Notes: generated from the sequence alone by a model not told the origin. A DNA stretch of 64,000 nt from Betaproteobacteria bacterium (GCA_013298695.1 JAAFIS010000001.1:248001-312000); one strand, 5' to 3'. Shown: positions 35,317 to 43,744, counted from the first letter of the stretch. Numbers and translations are program-made.

Positions 35317-35350
35317 AAAAACCCGCCGAAGTTTCCTTGGGCGGGTTTTT
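35317..35350 (-). terminator. Rho-independent terminator of the rpsF operon
   Basis: AAAAACCCGCC and GGCGGGTTTTT form an 11-bp stem with loop GAAGTTTCCTTG, 16 bp past the rplI stop. On the minus strand the T-run follows the stem. Ends the S6-S18-L9 transcript. Confidence 0.88.
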
Positions 35351-35365
35351 GTGCGACGAGAAAGA

Positions 35366-35818
35366 TTACTCTTTTTCTGCGATCACAACCACTTTGATCT
35401 CTGCGTCCACGTCAGTATGTAGCGCGAGCTTCACTGGCGTTTCGCCGATCATCTTGATCGGGCCGGTTGGCATGAGTACCATCGCTTTGGTCACGTCATA
35501 GCCTTGAGCTTTGAGTGCATCAGCGATGTCGTTATTGGTAACGGAGCCGAACAGACGTCCGTCAACGCCAGCCTTTTGCGTCATCTTGAGTTCGATGCCG
35601 TTTAACTTTTCGCCGAGCTTCTGTTGCTCGCCGAGTTTGTCAGCAGCGACTTTTTCGAGTTCTGCGCGGCGCTTGCCGAGATCATCGATGTTGGCCTGCG
35701 TAGCTCGCTTCGCTTTTCCTTGCGGAATGAGGAAGTTGCGCGCATAGCCGTCTTTGACTTTAACGACGTCGCCCAAAAGGCCGACGTTCTTTACTTTTTC
35801 GAGAAGAATGATTTGCAT
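35366..35818 (-). CDS. rplI: 50S ribosomal protein L9
   Basis: 150 aa. N-terminal domain [36 protein letters not shown] is invariant family sequence; the long helix (about 41-75) connects to the C-terminal RNA-binding domain [19 protein letters not shown]. Standard length. Last gene of the ribosomal protein operon, 18 bp after rpsR. Confidence 0.97.
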   Translation of the reverse strand: MQIILLEKVKNVGLLGDVVKVKDGYARNFLIPQGKAKRATQANIDDLGKRRAELEKVAADKLGEQQKLGEKLNGIELKMTQKAGVDGRLFGSVTNNDIADALKAQGYDVTKAMVLMPTGPIKMIGETPVKLALHTDVDAEIKVVVIAEKE

Positions 35819-35836
35819 GATGTGTCTCCTTCCCGA

Positions 35837-36121
35837 TTATTCGTGCAGATCGCAGTATGGGAGCAATGCGAGGAAGCGCGCGCGCTTGATCGCGATCGTC
35901 AACTGGCGTTGGTAGCGAGCTTTGGTGCCCGAAACGCGTGCTGGTTGGATCTTGCCGTTTTCTTGGACGAAATCTTTGAGTGTGTCGACGTCTTTGTAGT
36001 CGATCTCTTTCACGCCTGCTGCAGTGAAGCGGCAGAATTTCTTGCGCTTGAACAAGCTCGCTTCGCGCGGCTTGCGATTGTTGTTGCGGAGGTTGCCCTT
36101 GCCACGTGGTGAAAATGCCAT
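35837..36121 (-). CDS. rpsR: 30S ribosomal protein S18
   Basis: 94 aa. The S18 core [66 protein letters not shown] is complete, preceded by a basic 22-residue extension. It follows rpsF by 11 bp, without the priB gene usually placed between them. Confidence 0.97.
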   Translation of the reverse strand: MAFSPRGKGNLRNNNRKPREASLFKRKKFCRFTAAGVKEIDYKDVDTLKDFVQENGKIQPARVSGTKARYQRQLTIAIKRARFLALLPYCDLHE

Positions 36122-36132
36122 GGTGCTGCTCC

Positions 36133-36495
36133 TTATTCGGCTTCGACCGCTTCTGGAGCGTTCAGGTTTTTGGCTTTTTCGCCAGCCATCATCGGCGACG
36201 GTGCGAGCTCGGCGCCGTCCTTTTTCACGGTGAGGTGGCGAAGCACCGCATCGTTGAATTTGAATGCTGTTTCGAGCTCAACGAGCGTTTCCGCATCGCA
36301 CTCGATGTTCATGCACACGTAATGCGCTTTGTAGACCTTATCGATTGGATACGCCAGTTGACGACGACCCCAATCTTCGAGGCGGTGGATTTTCCCGGCT
36401 TTACCGGTGACGAGGGAGCGATAGCGCTCAACCATCGTCGGGACTTGTTCGCTTTGGTCCGGATGGACGATAAAGACGATCTCATAATGACGCAT
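36133..36495 (-). CDS. rpsF: 30S ribosomal protein S6
   Basis: 120 aa. [25 protein letters not shown] ... [35 protein letters not shown] is the full S6 fold, ending in a Glu/Ala-rich tail. First gene of rpsF-rpsR-rplI. The 180 bp upstream to the repeat element should hold its promoter, but I cannot point to convincing -35 and -10 boxes. Confidence 0.97.
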   Translation of the reverse strand: MRHYEIVFIVHPDQSEQVPTMVERYRSLVTGKAGKIHRLEDWGRRQLAYPIDKVYKAHYVCMNIECDAETLVELETAFKFNDAVLRHLTVKKDGAELAPSPMMAGEKAKNLNAPEAVEAE

Positions 36496-36675
36496 AGGTC
36501 ACTGCCTTTCGTTTCTATGGACAGAAAATTGTTTGCCGAAATCGGCAAACGCCTTAACTGACTCCCGACGTTTTGAGTTAGCCGCTGCTTGACCGAATCC
36601 GGATTCGCAGGGTGTGTGCCGTGGAGCAGAACCCGCGATTGTAGCGTGTTGGCTTCGCTCACGGAAGGGGCAATC

Positions 36676-36925
36676 GCAGGACGACGGCCTCACGGCCTAA
36701 GACGACGCTGCGCTAGGACGTCGCCGCTTCGCGGCTATGACGCAAAGCTACGTCAGCATTTTCGTGCTTTCCTCTATTTTCTCATGGAAAGGCTCTAATT
36801 TGACTAGTAAGAGGATTTTTGCAAATCTTGCGTCTTAAGCGCAAGGCGGCGTCGTCCTAGCTGCGCAGCAGCGACGTCCTAGGCCGTAAGGCCGTCGTCT
36901 TGCTTCTGTAGCTTCGCTACAGAAG
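36676..36925. repeat. Long inverted-repeat element, copy 1 (CTANGACGNCG units)
   Basis: Two arms of about 75 bp are inverted: left 36676-36750, right 36828-36903. Each arm is a chain of CTA(G/A)GACG(A/T)CG units separated by small hairpins (GGCC-TCAC-GGCC, CCGC-TTC-GCGG, CTGC-GCAG, GCC-GTAA-GGC). A less GC-rich middle of about 75 bp joins them. The right end runs into a 10-bp-stem hairpin, CTTCTGTAGC-TTC-GCTACAGAAG (36903-36925), which contains the stop codon of the GntR gene. The same layout recurs at 42064-42279. It fills most of the 421-bp gap between rpsF and gntR. No protein-coding signal. Confidence 0.7.
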
Positions 36926-37639
36926 CTCCGCAAAATATTCATGTCGCGACGTATTCACCGTGGAAATACGAAGCTCAACAGGCTCTCCGCGCATGTCTAG
37001 GGCGACGCGGCGGATCACAAGAACGGGCGTTCCTGTCTTGATCTTGAGTTGCTTCGCGTGTTCTTCGTGTGCGGCTTCAGCGCGCAGGCGTTCTTCGGTT
37101 TTAACGACGGTAATCCCGAACGATTCCTGATAGAGGTTGTAGATCGTGTTCGGGCGTTCGCGAAACTGCGGGGACGAGAGCGAGGCAAATCGTTCGTGGT
37201 CAAGCACGATGTCGTCAACAGAGACGATCTGATCGTCGAGCGACATGCGATTTCGGATGTGAAACACCGGGGCACCCACCGCAATTTTGAGCCGCATCGC
37301 GACTTCTTCGCTGGCGATGGCTTTGTGAAAAAAAACGAATTCGACGAGCGGGTAGCTCTTCAACCCCGATTGCGGAACGATGTGAAAGAAGTAGAAGAGT
37401 AGGCGTTCACGGTCATGAGTGGCGACGTAGGTGCCTTTGCCTTGTTGGCGGATCAAAATGCGTTGTTCAACGAGATCGTCGATCGCTTTGCGCAACGTGC
37501 CGATCGAGACGTTGAATTCGGTGGCGAGCTGGCGCTCCGACGGAATCAATTGCCCAGGCTTTAAATCACCGTTTGCGAGGCGCTCCATCAATGCGCGCTG
37601 CACGCTGCGATATAGCGGCCCCGACTCTTGCGTACTCAT
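36917..37639 (-). CDS. GntR/HutC-family transcriptional regulator
   Basis: 240 aa from the ATG at 37639. The N-terminal winged HTH is LYRSVQRALMERLANGDLKPGQLIPSERQLATEFNVSIGTLRKAIDDLVEQRILIRQQGKGTYVA. The C-terminal UTRA effector domain contains FHIRNRMSLDDQIVSVDDIVLDHERF and VLVIRRVALDMRGEPVELRISTVN. It likely responds to a small organic acid. Lying at the edge of the sulfolactate island it is a candidate regulator of it, by position only. Its stop codon lies inside a strong hairpin of the repeat element downstream. Confidence 0.85.
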   Translation of the reverse strand: MSTQESGPLYRSVQRALMERLANGDLKPGQLIPSERQLATEFNVSIGTLRKAIDDLVEQRILIRQQGKGTYVATHDRERLLFYFFHIVPQSGLKSYPLVEFVFFHKAIASEEVAMRLKIAVGAPVFHIRNRMSLDDQIVSVDDIVLDHERFASLSSPQFRERPNTIYNLYQESFGITVVKTEERLRAEAAHEEHAKQLKIKTGTPVLVIRRVALDMRGEPVELRISTVNTSRHEYFAELL

Positions 37640-37712
37640 GATCTCGTTCCGTCTTCTTATCTTGGCGAATGGGTCTTGGCTGCGCATCGCACGGATGCTG
37701 CGCATCGCACAT

Positions 37713-37750
37713 TGTCTGCGAAGACAGAATAAAAACAACTTAGCAGTTGT
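37713..37750. promoter_or_regulatory. Two palindromes upstream of gntR (candidate operators)
   Basis: TGTCT-GCGA-AGACA (37713-37726) and ACAACT-TAGC-AGTTGT (37735-37750), 74 and 96 bp upstream of the GntR start. Sizes fit dimeric GntR sites, so autoregulation is plausible. The sequences differ from the 22-bp palindrome at 42619, so a shared regulon is not shown. Confidence 0.35.
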
Positions 37751-37865
37751 AAGTCAATTTTAATTGGGCGCTAGTGCAATTCAATTAAGATATTGAGAAA
37801 ACACATTTATTGCCTTTAAGCCCAGCATAATTGGCTTATTTTCGTAAAAACTGTTGTGCTACAAA

Positions 37866-38654
37866 TCATTTTGCGCTGTAGCCGCCGTCAACAAAAAGCG
37901 TGGTTCCAGAAACATATGCGCTCGCGTTAGAACACAGAAATAGCGCTGCGCCGTAGAAGTCCTCTGGTGTGCCGTTGCGTCCGATGAAACTCGCTGCTGC
38001 GTGACGCGCTGCCAACTCCGGTTGCGCGGCGACCAGCTTCTCGGTGAGCTGCGTCACGACGAAGCCCGGAGCGATCATGTTGCAGGTCACACCAAATTTT
38101 GTGTAGTGCTCAGCGGTGCTTCGGGTGAGCGACGTCATCGCGCCCTTCGAAACACCGTACGCGCCGCTGTTGTTAAACGCGCGAAACGATTGCTGCGAAC
38201 CGAGGTTCACGATGCGCCCCCAACCGCGCTCGGCCATCGCGGGCGCGAAGGCGCGGATGAGTGCGATAGGCGCTTCGAGATTTAATGCAAGCGACGAGCG
38301 AATGTCCTCTGCGGAGAGTTCTGGAAAGGGTTTACGAATATTGTTCGCGGCGTTGTTGATGAGAATGTCCGGCTGCGCGTTCCACGCAGACTCAGAAAGC
38401 GATTTGCATTCCTCAATCGCGCGCGTACGCGCCTCTGCGTCGCTCAAATCAACAGCAATTGCTCGCGCATCGATGCCGTCTTTTGCGAACGCAATGATCG
38501 TTTCGTTCAACACGTTTGCTGAACGCGCCATTAACAAAAGCCTCGCGCCTTGCATGCCCAGCGCCCACGCCATCGCACGCCCGATGCCAGTTGAGCCCCC
38601 AGTAACGATGGCGATTTTGTTGTCGAGGCGGAAAAGGTGTTGCAGCGAATTCAT
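37866..38654 (-). CDS. SDR-family oxidoreductase
   Basis: 262 aa from the ATG at 38654, which overlaps the LysR stop (ATGA). Rossmann motif VTGGSTGIGRAMA, NNAA motif, catalytic Ser in NLGSQQSF, and YGVSK with the catalytic Tyr and Lys; a classical SDR of the gluconate 5-dehydrogenase-like group. Substrate unknown; it may act on a polyol, sugar acid or sulfonate intermediate given the neighbouring genes. Confidence 0.85.
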   Translation of the reverse strand: MNSLQHLFRLDNKIAIVTGGSTGIGRAMAWALGMQGARLLLMARSANVLNETIIAFAKDGIDARAIAVDLSDAEARTRAIEECKSLSESAWNAQPDILINNAANNIRKPFPELSAEDIRSSLALNLEAPIALIRAFAPAMAERGWGRIVNLGSQQSFRAFNNSGAYGVSKGAMTSLTRSTAEHYTKFGVTCNMIAPGFVVTQLTEKLVAAQPELAARHAAASFIGRNGTPEDFYGAALFLCSNASAYVSGTTLFVDGGYSAK

Positions 38655-39589
38655 GATTTTTGTCGAATGGCTTTGTGTGAAGCGTTGCCCTGCGTAGCGT
38701 ATAGCGCCACCGCCCAATCGACAAACGCGCGCACGCGCGCAGAGAGATGGCGATTGCGCGGATACATGATGAAGAGCGGTAGCGTGCCCGCGCGCCATTG
38801 CGGCAAGATCGGTTTGAGTAAACCTTGTTTGAGCAACGATGTCACGTAATCGGTGCGCGGCAGTTGTAATACGCCGAGCCCTGCAATCCCCATTGCAACG
38901 TGCGTGTCAGCATCATTCGCGGCGACTGCATGTTTTCCTTGCATTGAAATTTTCTCCTCACTGCGCTCAAAGTCGAGTGCAAAGACGCGTCCAGTTTTTG
39001 CTGAGAAAAAATTCACAAATGTGTGCTCAGCGAGATCATTCGGATGCTTCGGTGTGCCCGCTCGCTTCAGGTAAGCGGGTGATGCGCAGGTCACCATATC
39101 GAATTCACACAACGGTTTCGCAACCAGCATTTCATCAAACAACGTGCCGCCGCGAATAACGCAATCCACACCCTCCAAAATCAAATCGACTGGTCGATCA
39201 CTACTGCCGAGTTCAACTTGCACATCGGGATAGCGTTTAAAGAAGTCAGGCAACGCGGGTGCGAGCACGTGTCGCCCCGCAGATGCAGGCACGTCTACGC
39301 GCAAGCGTCCCTTCGGGCTCATGCGCGCGCGGCGCACGTTCGCATCAAGCTCGGCCAATTGATCGACAACCGCACGCGCGCCTTCGAGATACGCAACGCC
39401 GTCATCGGTCACGCTTAATCGCCGCGTCGTGCGCTGGAGTAGGCGTACGCCGAGATGCTCTTCGAGCGCTTTCACCCATTGCGTGACCGACGCTTTCGGG
39501 AGATGTAGCGATTCTGCGGCGCGCGTGAAACTGCCTAGTTCCACAACGCGGGTGAACACGCTGATTGCGCGCATTTGATCGAATGACAT
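38651..39589 (-). CDS. LysR-family transcriptional regulator
   Basis: 312 aa. N-terminal HTH: AISVFTRVVELGSFTRAAESLHLPKASVTQWVKALEEHLGVRLLQRTTRRLSVTDDG, then a LysR substrate-binding domain. It is divergent from a second SDR gene (start 39750) and overlaps the first SDR gene by four bases. The usual arrangement predicts control of the divergent SDR. Confidence 0.9.
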   Translation of the reverse strand: MSFDQMRAISVFTRVVELGSFTRAAESLHLPKASVTQWVKALEEHLGVRLLQRTTRRLSVTDDGVAYLEGARAVVDQLAELDANVRRARMSPKGRLRVDVPASAGRHVLAPALPDFFKRYPDVQVELGSSDRPVDLILEGVDCVIRGGTLFDEMLVAKPLCEFDMVTCASPAYLKRAGTPKHPNDLAEHTFVNFFSAKTGRVFALDFERSEEKISMQGKHAVAANDADTHVAMGIAGLGVLQLPRTDYVTSLLKQGLLKPILPQWRAGTLPLFIMYPRNRHLSARVRAFVDWAVALYATQGNASHKAIRQKS

Positions 39590-39593
39590 AGCG

Positions 39594-39616
39594 ATTGTTC
39601 GTTATGAATAAACAAT
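39594..39616. promoter_or_regulatory. LysR-type T-N11-A operator candidate
   Basis: ATTGTT-N11-AACAAT, a 23-bp palindrome with the T-N11-A core of LysR sites, five bases from the lysR start and about 135 bp before the divergent SDR ATG. It suits autoregulation together with control of the SDR. Confidence 0.5.
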
Positions 39617-39749
39617 GTTTTCAATATTAGCGTGTTTATCTTTATTTCGACGAACATTAACGTTACACCTGTCCGCAGTCAGTGATGTGAGTCCATCGCT
39701 AAACGGCTTAACCATCCAAATTCAGTCAATCAACTTTCAGGAGTCAGCC

Positions 39750-40517
39750 ATGAGCAAAGCACTATCAGGAAAAATCGCACTCGTTACCGGCGGCAGCCGC
39801 AATATCGGTCGCAACACCGCGCTCGAACTTGCTGACAAAGGCGCAAACGTTGTTGTCACCTACGTTAGCAATAGAGCCGCCGCGGAACAAACGGTCACCG
39901 ATCTGAAAGCCAAAGGCGTGCAAGCGGCGAGCATTCAAGTGAACTTGACGGGTACTGGCGAGCTGGATCGATTGGTTTCGGAATTCAAAACGATCATCAA
40001 ATCATGGGGCAGCGATACGTTTGACATCCTCATCAACAACGCGGGGGTGTTGCGCCTTGCGACGTTTGACAAAGTTACCGAAGACGATCTTGATGCAAAC
40101 TTCATGACCAACTACAAGAGCGTGTTTTTTCTCACGCAGAAATTGATGAGCGTGCTTGCGGATAACGGTCGCGTAGTGAACCTGGGTTCTGGCACGGCGC
40201 GCATCGCGTTCGCGCCGCTAGTGTCGTACGGGCCTATTAAAGCCGCGCTGCAAAGCCTCACGTTGTATCTGGCAAGTTTCCTTGGCAAACGTGGCATTAC
40301 AGTAAACGCCGTTGCGCCCGGTGGGCTCGATGATGATTTCAACGCACCGCTCTTCAATGCGATGCCACCCGCGCGCGATTACATCAAATCAAACACTGCG
40401 GTGGCGCGCATTGGCATGCCGACGGATGTGTCAGGGGTAATCGCGTTTTTGTGTATGCCAGAGGCGAGCTTCATTAGTGGCGCGATCATCAATATCGATG
40501 GTGGTTACCATCTGTAA
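39750..40517 (+). CDS. SDR-family oxidoreductase
   Basis: 255 aa from the ATG at 39750, preceded by AGGAG at good spacing. VTGGSRNIGRNTALELADKGANVVVTY binds NAD(P); NNAG, NLGSGTAR and a catalytic site YGPIK (Tyr and Lys of YxxxK) follow. The catalytic motif VSYGPIKAALQ is intact. Divergent from a LysR regulator, an arrangement common for SDRs of unknown physiological substrate. Followed 33 bp later by a small membrane gene. Confidence 0.88.
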   Translation: MSKALSGKIALVTGGSRNIGRNTALELADKGANVVVTYVSNRAAAEQTVTDLKAKGVQAASIQVNLTGTGELDRLVSEFKTIIKSWGSDTFDILINNAGVLRLATFDKVTEDDLDANFMTNYKSVFFLTQKLMSVLADNGRVVNLGSGTARIAFAPLVSYGPIKAALQSLTLYLASFLGKRGITVNAVAPGGLDDDFNAPLFNAMPPARDYIKSNTAVARIGMPTDVSGVIAFLCMPEASFISGAIINIDGGYHL

Positions 40518-40550
40518 TCGCCGCTGAAATCGCGAATAAGGAGCAATTTC

Positions 40551-40808
40551 ATGCGTACCGCTTATTTTGTTTTGATTGGTCTTGTGATCGCTGGCGTTTG
40601 TTTCGCACTTGCGAAGCTGTTCAGCATGGAAACCACGAACGCGTTCAAAGCGTTTCTCGGCATATGGTTCGTGGTGTCCGCGTTTAACCTCTGGCTTGGC
40701 GTTTCGAGGGCGGGTTATCCGCTTAGCGTGGAGCTGCCTGTGTTTGCCGTGGTATTCGTCGTGCCCGTTGCACTTGCGTATGCGGCTAAGCTTTGGTGGC
40801 CGATCTAA
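40551..40808 (+). CDS. Small three-helix membrane protein
   Basis: 85 aa: helices at about 4-24 (YFVLIGLVIAGVCFALAKLF), 33-50 (FLGIWFVVSAFNLWLGV) and 59-83. Preceded by AAGGAG. Probably co-transcribed with the SDR gene upstream. No family recognised. Confidence 0.65.
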   Translation: MRTAYFVLIGLVIAGVCFALAKLFSMETTNAFKAFLGIWFVVSAFNLWLGVSRAGYPLSVELPVFAVVFVVPVALAYAAKLWWPI

Positions 40809-40859
40809 TTGGCGTTGCGTGAATTACGGTCCGCGTGGTGATGCGGACCGCTTTTCTCG

Positions 40860-42029
40860 CTATGCCGATTCGTACAAGCGCGTCAACACAAACTCACGGT
40901 GACCGAGTGCCTCGGCCGAGGTGAGGCGTCCATTGGCCGTTCGCATCATATTGTCGAGCAGCGCGTCCCCGGCTTGATCCATCGTCATTTCACGGCGCAA
41001 CAAACCTGAGGTGTCAACGTCGATGTGTTCACTCATCAATCGCACGGTTTTCGGATTTGCGCAGATTTTGATCACCGGCAGAATCGGATTGCCAATCACG
41101 TTGCCTTGGCCCGTGGGGAAGAAGTGAACGACGTAGCCCGCTGCGGCGCAGAGTGTGACCATTTCCGCCGCCGCGCTCGATGAATCCATGAACCACAAAC
41201 CGGGCGACGAAGGTGTTTCTGCTTTGTCGAGAACGCCGTCAATCTTGCACTTGCGGCCAATCTTTTGAATGTTGCCAAGCGCTTTTTCTTCGATCGTTGT
41301 CAGGCCGCCAGCGATATTGCCTTTGGTCGGCTGCGAGTCGGAAAGATCGCTTGTTTTGTGGCGCTCGATCATCGCTTGATAGCGATCAAACATACCCATA
41401 AATTCTTTCCACACTTGCGGCGTGCGGCAGCGAGCTTCAAGCAATTTCTCGCCACCGGTGATTTCACTGGTTTCACCGAACACGAGCGTGGTTTTCAGCG
41501 GATAGAGTTTGTCGAACGCGTTACCGACGGTTGGGTTCGCGCCGCAGCCGGACGTCGTGTCTGATTCGCCGCATTTGGTTGAAATCCAAAGATCGCTTAT
41601 TGGGCATTCGACTCGGTGGAGCTCGCTCGCGGCTTGCAGGAATTTTTTCGCCGCAGCGGAGGCATGCATGATCGTTTGATGATCGCCGTGGCCTTCGATG
41701 CCAAAGCCGATTACAGGCTTGCCGGTTGCGGCAATGCCGTCCACCACTTTCTTTGTCCAGCCGCCCTCGATACCGATCACTACGACCGCCGCGACGTTTG
41801 GATTTGAACCGGTGCCGATCAATGTGCGGAAATGCAAATCTAAATCCGCGCCAAATTGCAAGCGCCCATACGGATGCGGGATCGCCATCGTGCCTTTGAT
41901 GTTGTTGGCTACCGCCTCGCATGCTGCGTTCGACAAATCATCGACCGGAAGAATGATGACGTGATTGCGAATACCGACGCGACCATTCTCGCGTTTGTAG
42001 CCCCAGAATTTTGTTTTTTTGCTGATCAT
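40860..42029 (-). CDS. suyB: (2R)-sulfolactate sulfo-lyase, large subunit
   Basis: 389 aa, UxaA/GarD C-terminal-type lyase. Key block [28 protein letters not shown] (about residues 148-175), preceded by [17 protein letters not shown], with [12 protein letters not shown] and [11 protein letters not shown] later. It could be called altronate dehydratase from family alone. Three points favour SuyB: a separate small SAF-domain subunit next to it, divergent genes for two sulfolactate-type dehydrogenases, and the [10 protein letters not shown] variant I associate with SuyB. It would cleave sulfolactate to pyruvate and sulfite with iron. A 216-bp repeat element separates it from suyA. Confidence 0.75.
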   Translation of the reverse strand: MISKKTKFWGYKRENGRVGIRNHVIILPVDDLSNAACEAVANNIKGTMAIPHPYGRLQFGADLDLHFRTLIGTGSNPNVAAVVVIGIEGGWTKKVVDGIAATGKPVIGFGIEGHGDHQTIMHASAAAKKFLQAASELHRVECPISDLWISTKCGESDTTSGCGANPTVGNAFDKLYPLKTTLVFGETSEITGGEKLLEARCRTPQVWKEFMGMFDRYQAMIERHKTSDLSDSQPTKGNIAGGLTTIEEKALGNIQKIGRKCKIDGVLDKAETPSSPGLWFMDSSSAAAEMVTLCAAAGYVVHFFPTGQGNVIGNPILPVIKICANPKTVRLMSEHIDVDTSGLLRREMTMDQAGDALLDNMMRTANGRLTSAEALGHREFVLTRLYESA

Positions 42030-42063
42030 GATCGTTGTCTCGCAAGAATTGGATAAGGCAAAA

Positions 42064-42279
42064 AAGGACGACGCGCTTTGCGCTAGGACGACGACCGATT
42101 GGTCTATGACGTCGCTTCGCTATGACGCAAAGCTACGCGAACAGTGTCGTGCTATTCGGTCTACTTTTTTCTTGTTTGCCTTTGTTTCCTGATTAATAAA
42201 AGAAATTTGTTTGCATCCCTTGCGTCTTAGCGACCAACGGGAGCGACGTCCTGCCCGCTACGCTGGCAAGCTACCAGCG
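42064..42279. repeat. Long inverted-repeat element, copy 2 (CTANGACGNCG units)
   Basis: Left arm: AGGACGACG, hairpin CGC-TTT-GCG, CTAGGACGACG, hairpin ACC-GATT-GGT, CTATGACGTCG, then CTATGACGCAAAGCTACG. Right arm: CTTGCGTCTTAGCG, CGACGTCCTG and the end hairpin CGCTGG-CAAGCTA-CCAGCG. The segment GCTATGACGCAAAGCTACG is identical to copy 1 (36676-36925), and the middle shares GTCGTGCT/TCGTGCT and TTTGCA...CTTGCGTCTTA. The mini-hairpins differ in sequence between copies but stay paired. The right end contains the suyA stop codon. It lies between suyA and suyB, so it would be transcribed in their mRNA. Confidence 0.7.
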
Positions 42280-42552
42280 TTTTGTCTTCACGTTATGAAC
42301 ATGAAGGTGCTCACCCTTCTTGATGGGTGCAACCACTTTGCCGATGTCAACGCCGTACTTGATCACGGTTTCGCCGACTTTGAAATCTTTGAGCGCTACT
42401 TTGTGGCCAATCGGGATATCGCTTTTCAGTTCGACTTTGACGGTCGAATCGGGCTCCATGATCCAGCCGGTCGCTTTGCTGCCTTTGCTGCAACCTTCGA
42501 CGACAACAACGCCGACGCCGTCGGCCTTTTCATGCACTACGAAATGAATCAT
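42271..42552 (-). CDS. suyA: (2R)-sulfolactate sulfo-lyase, small subunit
   Basis: 93 aa from the ATG at 42552, which has AGGAA upstream. SAF-domain protein of the UxaA N-terminal type: IHFVVHEKADGVGVVVVEG ... IPIGHKVALKDFKVGETVIKYGVDIGKVVAPIKKGEHLHVHNV. A stand-alone small subunit of this size beside a large UxaA-type subunit matches SuyAB (about 8 plus 42 kDa). The last residues and stop codon (RW, then TAG) are encoded inside the terminal hairpin of the repeat element. Confidence 0.75.
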   Translation of the reverse strand: MIHFVVHEKADGVGVVVVEGCSKGSKATGWIMEPDSTVKVELKSDIPIGHKVALKDFKVGETVIKYGVDIGKVVAPIKKGEHLHVHNVKTKRW

Positions 42553-42618
42553 TCGTGGGTTCCTGTGAATGGAGTTAAACACTTCAAACCGCCACAATCG
42601 TGAGGATTTATGCGGCTT

Positions 42619-42640
42619 GCAACTCATATAGATGACTTGC
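42619..42640. promoter_or_regulatory. 22-bp palindrome in the suyA-slcC divergent promoter region
   Basis: GCAA-C-TCAT-A-TA-G-ATGA-C-TTGC: nine of eleven base pairs symmetrical. It sits 67 bp from the suyA start and 45 bp from slcC, at the only place able to control both directions. Likely an operator for a dimeric regulator; GntR at 36917 or an unseen regulator could bind. Confidence 0.5.
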
Positions 42641-42684
42641 TGTAACCCGTACAATACCAAAAATTTCAACCGCGCGAGGTTTTT

Positions 42685-43617
42685 TTGAAAATTGTTATCT
42701 CTGAGTTCATGGACGAAACTGCGGTCGACGCGCTACGCAAAGGATTTGGCGCAGATTCGGTGGTGTACGACGCGGCGCTTGTTGACAAGCCCGATGAGCT
42801 TGCGATCGCTGCGGCTGATTGCGATGCGCTGATCGTTCGCAACCGCACGCAGGTGCGCGGCGCGCTGCTCGATGCGCTCACGAAGGCGCGCGTCATCGGG
42901 CGCTTAGGGGTGGGCCTTGACAACATTGATGTACCCGCATGCGAAGCGAGGAAGATGAAAGTGATTCCAGCGACGGGCGCGAACGCGCTCGCGGTGGCGG
43001 AGTACGTCATTGGCACCGCGATGATGCTGCGTCGCGCGAGTTATCTTTCAACGAACGCGGTGATCGAAGGCAAATGGCCGCGCAATGCGCTCTCGAACGG
43101 GCGCGAAACGGCGGGTTCGACGCTCGGTTTAATTGGATTCGGTTCGATTGGACAACTCACGGCGCAGCTCGCTCGCGCCGTCGGCATGACCGTGATTGCC
43201 TTTGACCCAGTGATTGCAGACTCGCATCCCGCGTGGATGGATACAGGGGCGATTCGTGTGTCGCTCGCAGACGTGATCGCTGATGCCGACGTCGTGAGCT
43301 TGCACGTGCCGCTGGTCGACGCGACGCGCAACATGATGAACGCTGAGCGCATCGCTGCAATGAAACGCGGCGCGATTTTGATTAACACCGCGCGCGGCGG
43401 TATCGTCGATGACGCGGCGGTAGCGGCGGCACTGAAGAGTGGTCACCTTGGCGGCGCAGCGATCGATGTGTTTGAGAAAGAACCGTTGCCTGCGAGCGAC
43501 GTGTTCGCGGGTTGTCCGAATTTGATTTTGACGCCGCATATCGCAGGCGTTTCAGCAGAGGCGAATGTTCGGGTGTCGTCGATGATTGCCGACGCCGTGA
43601 TTCGCGAATTGGCGTAG
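42685..43617 (+). CDS. slcC: (S)-sulfolactate dehydrogenase-like 2-hydroxyacid dehydrogenase
   Basis: 310 aa D-isomer-specific 2-hydroxyacid dehydrogenase, starting at TTG with GAGGT upstream. The N-terminal KIVISEFMDETAVDAL, NAD motif GLIGFGSIGQLTAQLA (about residues 148-163), Arg in NTARGGIVDD, Glu in DVFEKEPLP and His in TPHIAG make up the catalytic set. SerA-like in fold, but the start ISEFMDE and the company of suyAB and comC point to SlcC, which oxidises (S)-sulfolactate to sulfopyruvate. If the cluster reading is wrong it is a D-2-hydroxyacid or phosphoglycerate dehydrogenase. Confidence 0.72.
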   Translation: MKIVISEFMDETAVDALRKGFGADSVVYDAALVDKPDELAIAAADCDALIVRNRTQVRGALLDALTKARVIGRLGVGLDNIDVPACEARKMKVIPATGANALAVAEYVIGTAMMLRRASYLSTNAVIEGKWPRNALSNGRETAGSTLGLIGFGSIGQLTAQLARAVGMTVIAFDPVIADSHPAWMDTGAIRVSLADVIADADVVSLHVPLVDATRNMMNAERIAAMKRGAILINTARGGIVDDAAVAAALKSGHLGGAAIDVFEKEPLPASDVFAGCPNLILTPHIAGVSAEANVRVSSMIADAVIRELA

Positions 43618-43744
43618 CCTCTTCCTTCGGGAGAGATCGGCCGAAGGCCGGGTGAGCGAAAATCCTTCGCACACATCGCACCTAGTAAACCGAAAAAACC
43701 TCCCTCACCCAGCGCTGCGCGCTGACCTCTCCCGACGGGAGAGG
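43618..43744. repeat. CCTCTCCC/GGGTGAG inverted-repeat element
   Basis: Left arm 43618-43656 and right arm 43704-43744 are inverted: CCTCTTCCTTCGGGAGAG...GGGTGAG against its complement CTCACCC...CTCTCCCGACGGGAGAGG. Each arm carries an internal mini-hairpin of different sequence (GGCC-GAA-GGCC against GCGCTGCGCGC). It starts right after the slcC stop and fills the gap to comC. A widespread REP-like type. Confidence 0.7.

Noticed and set aside
40860-42552. Altronate dehydratase (UxaA) split in two
   Set aside because: Each part is a full domain with its own start and ribosome-binding site, and neighbours fit SuyAB better than hexuronate metabolism.
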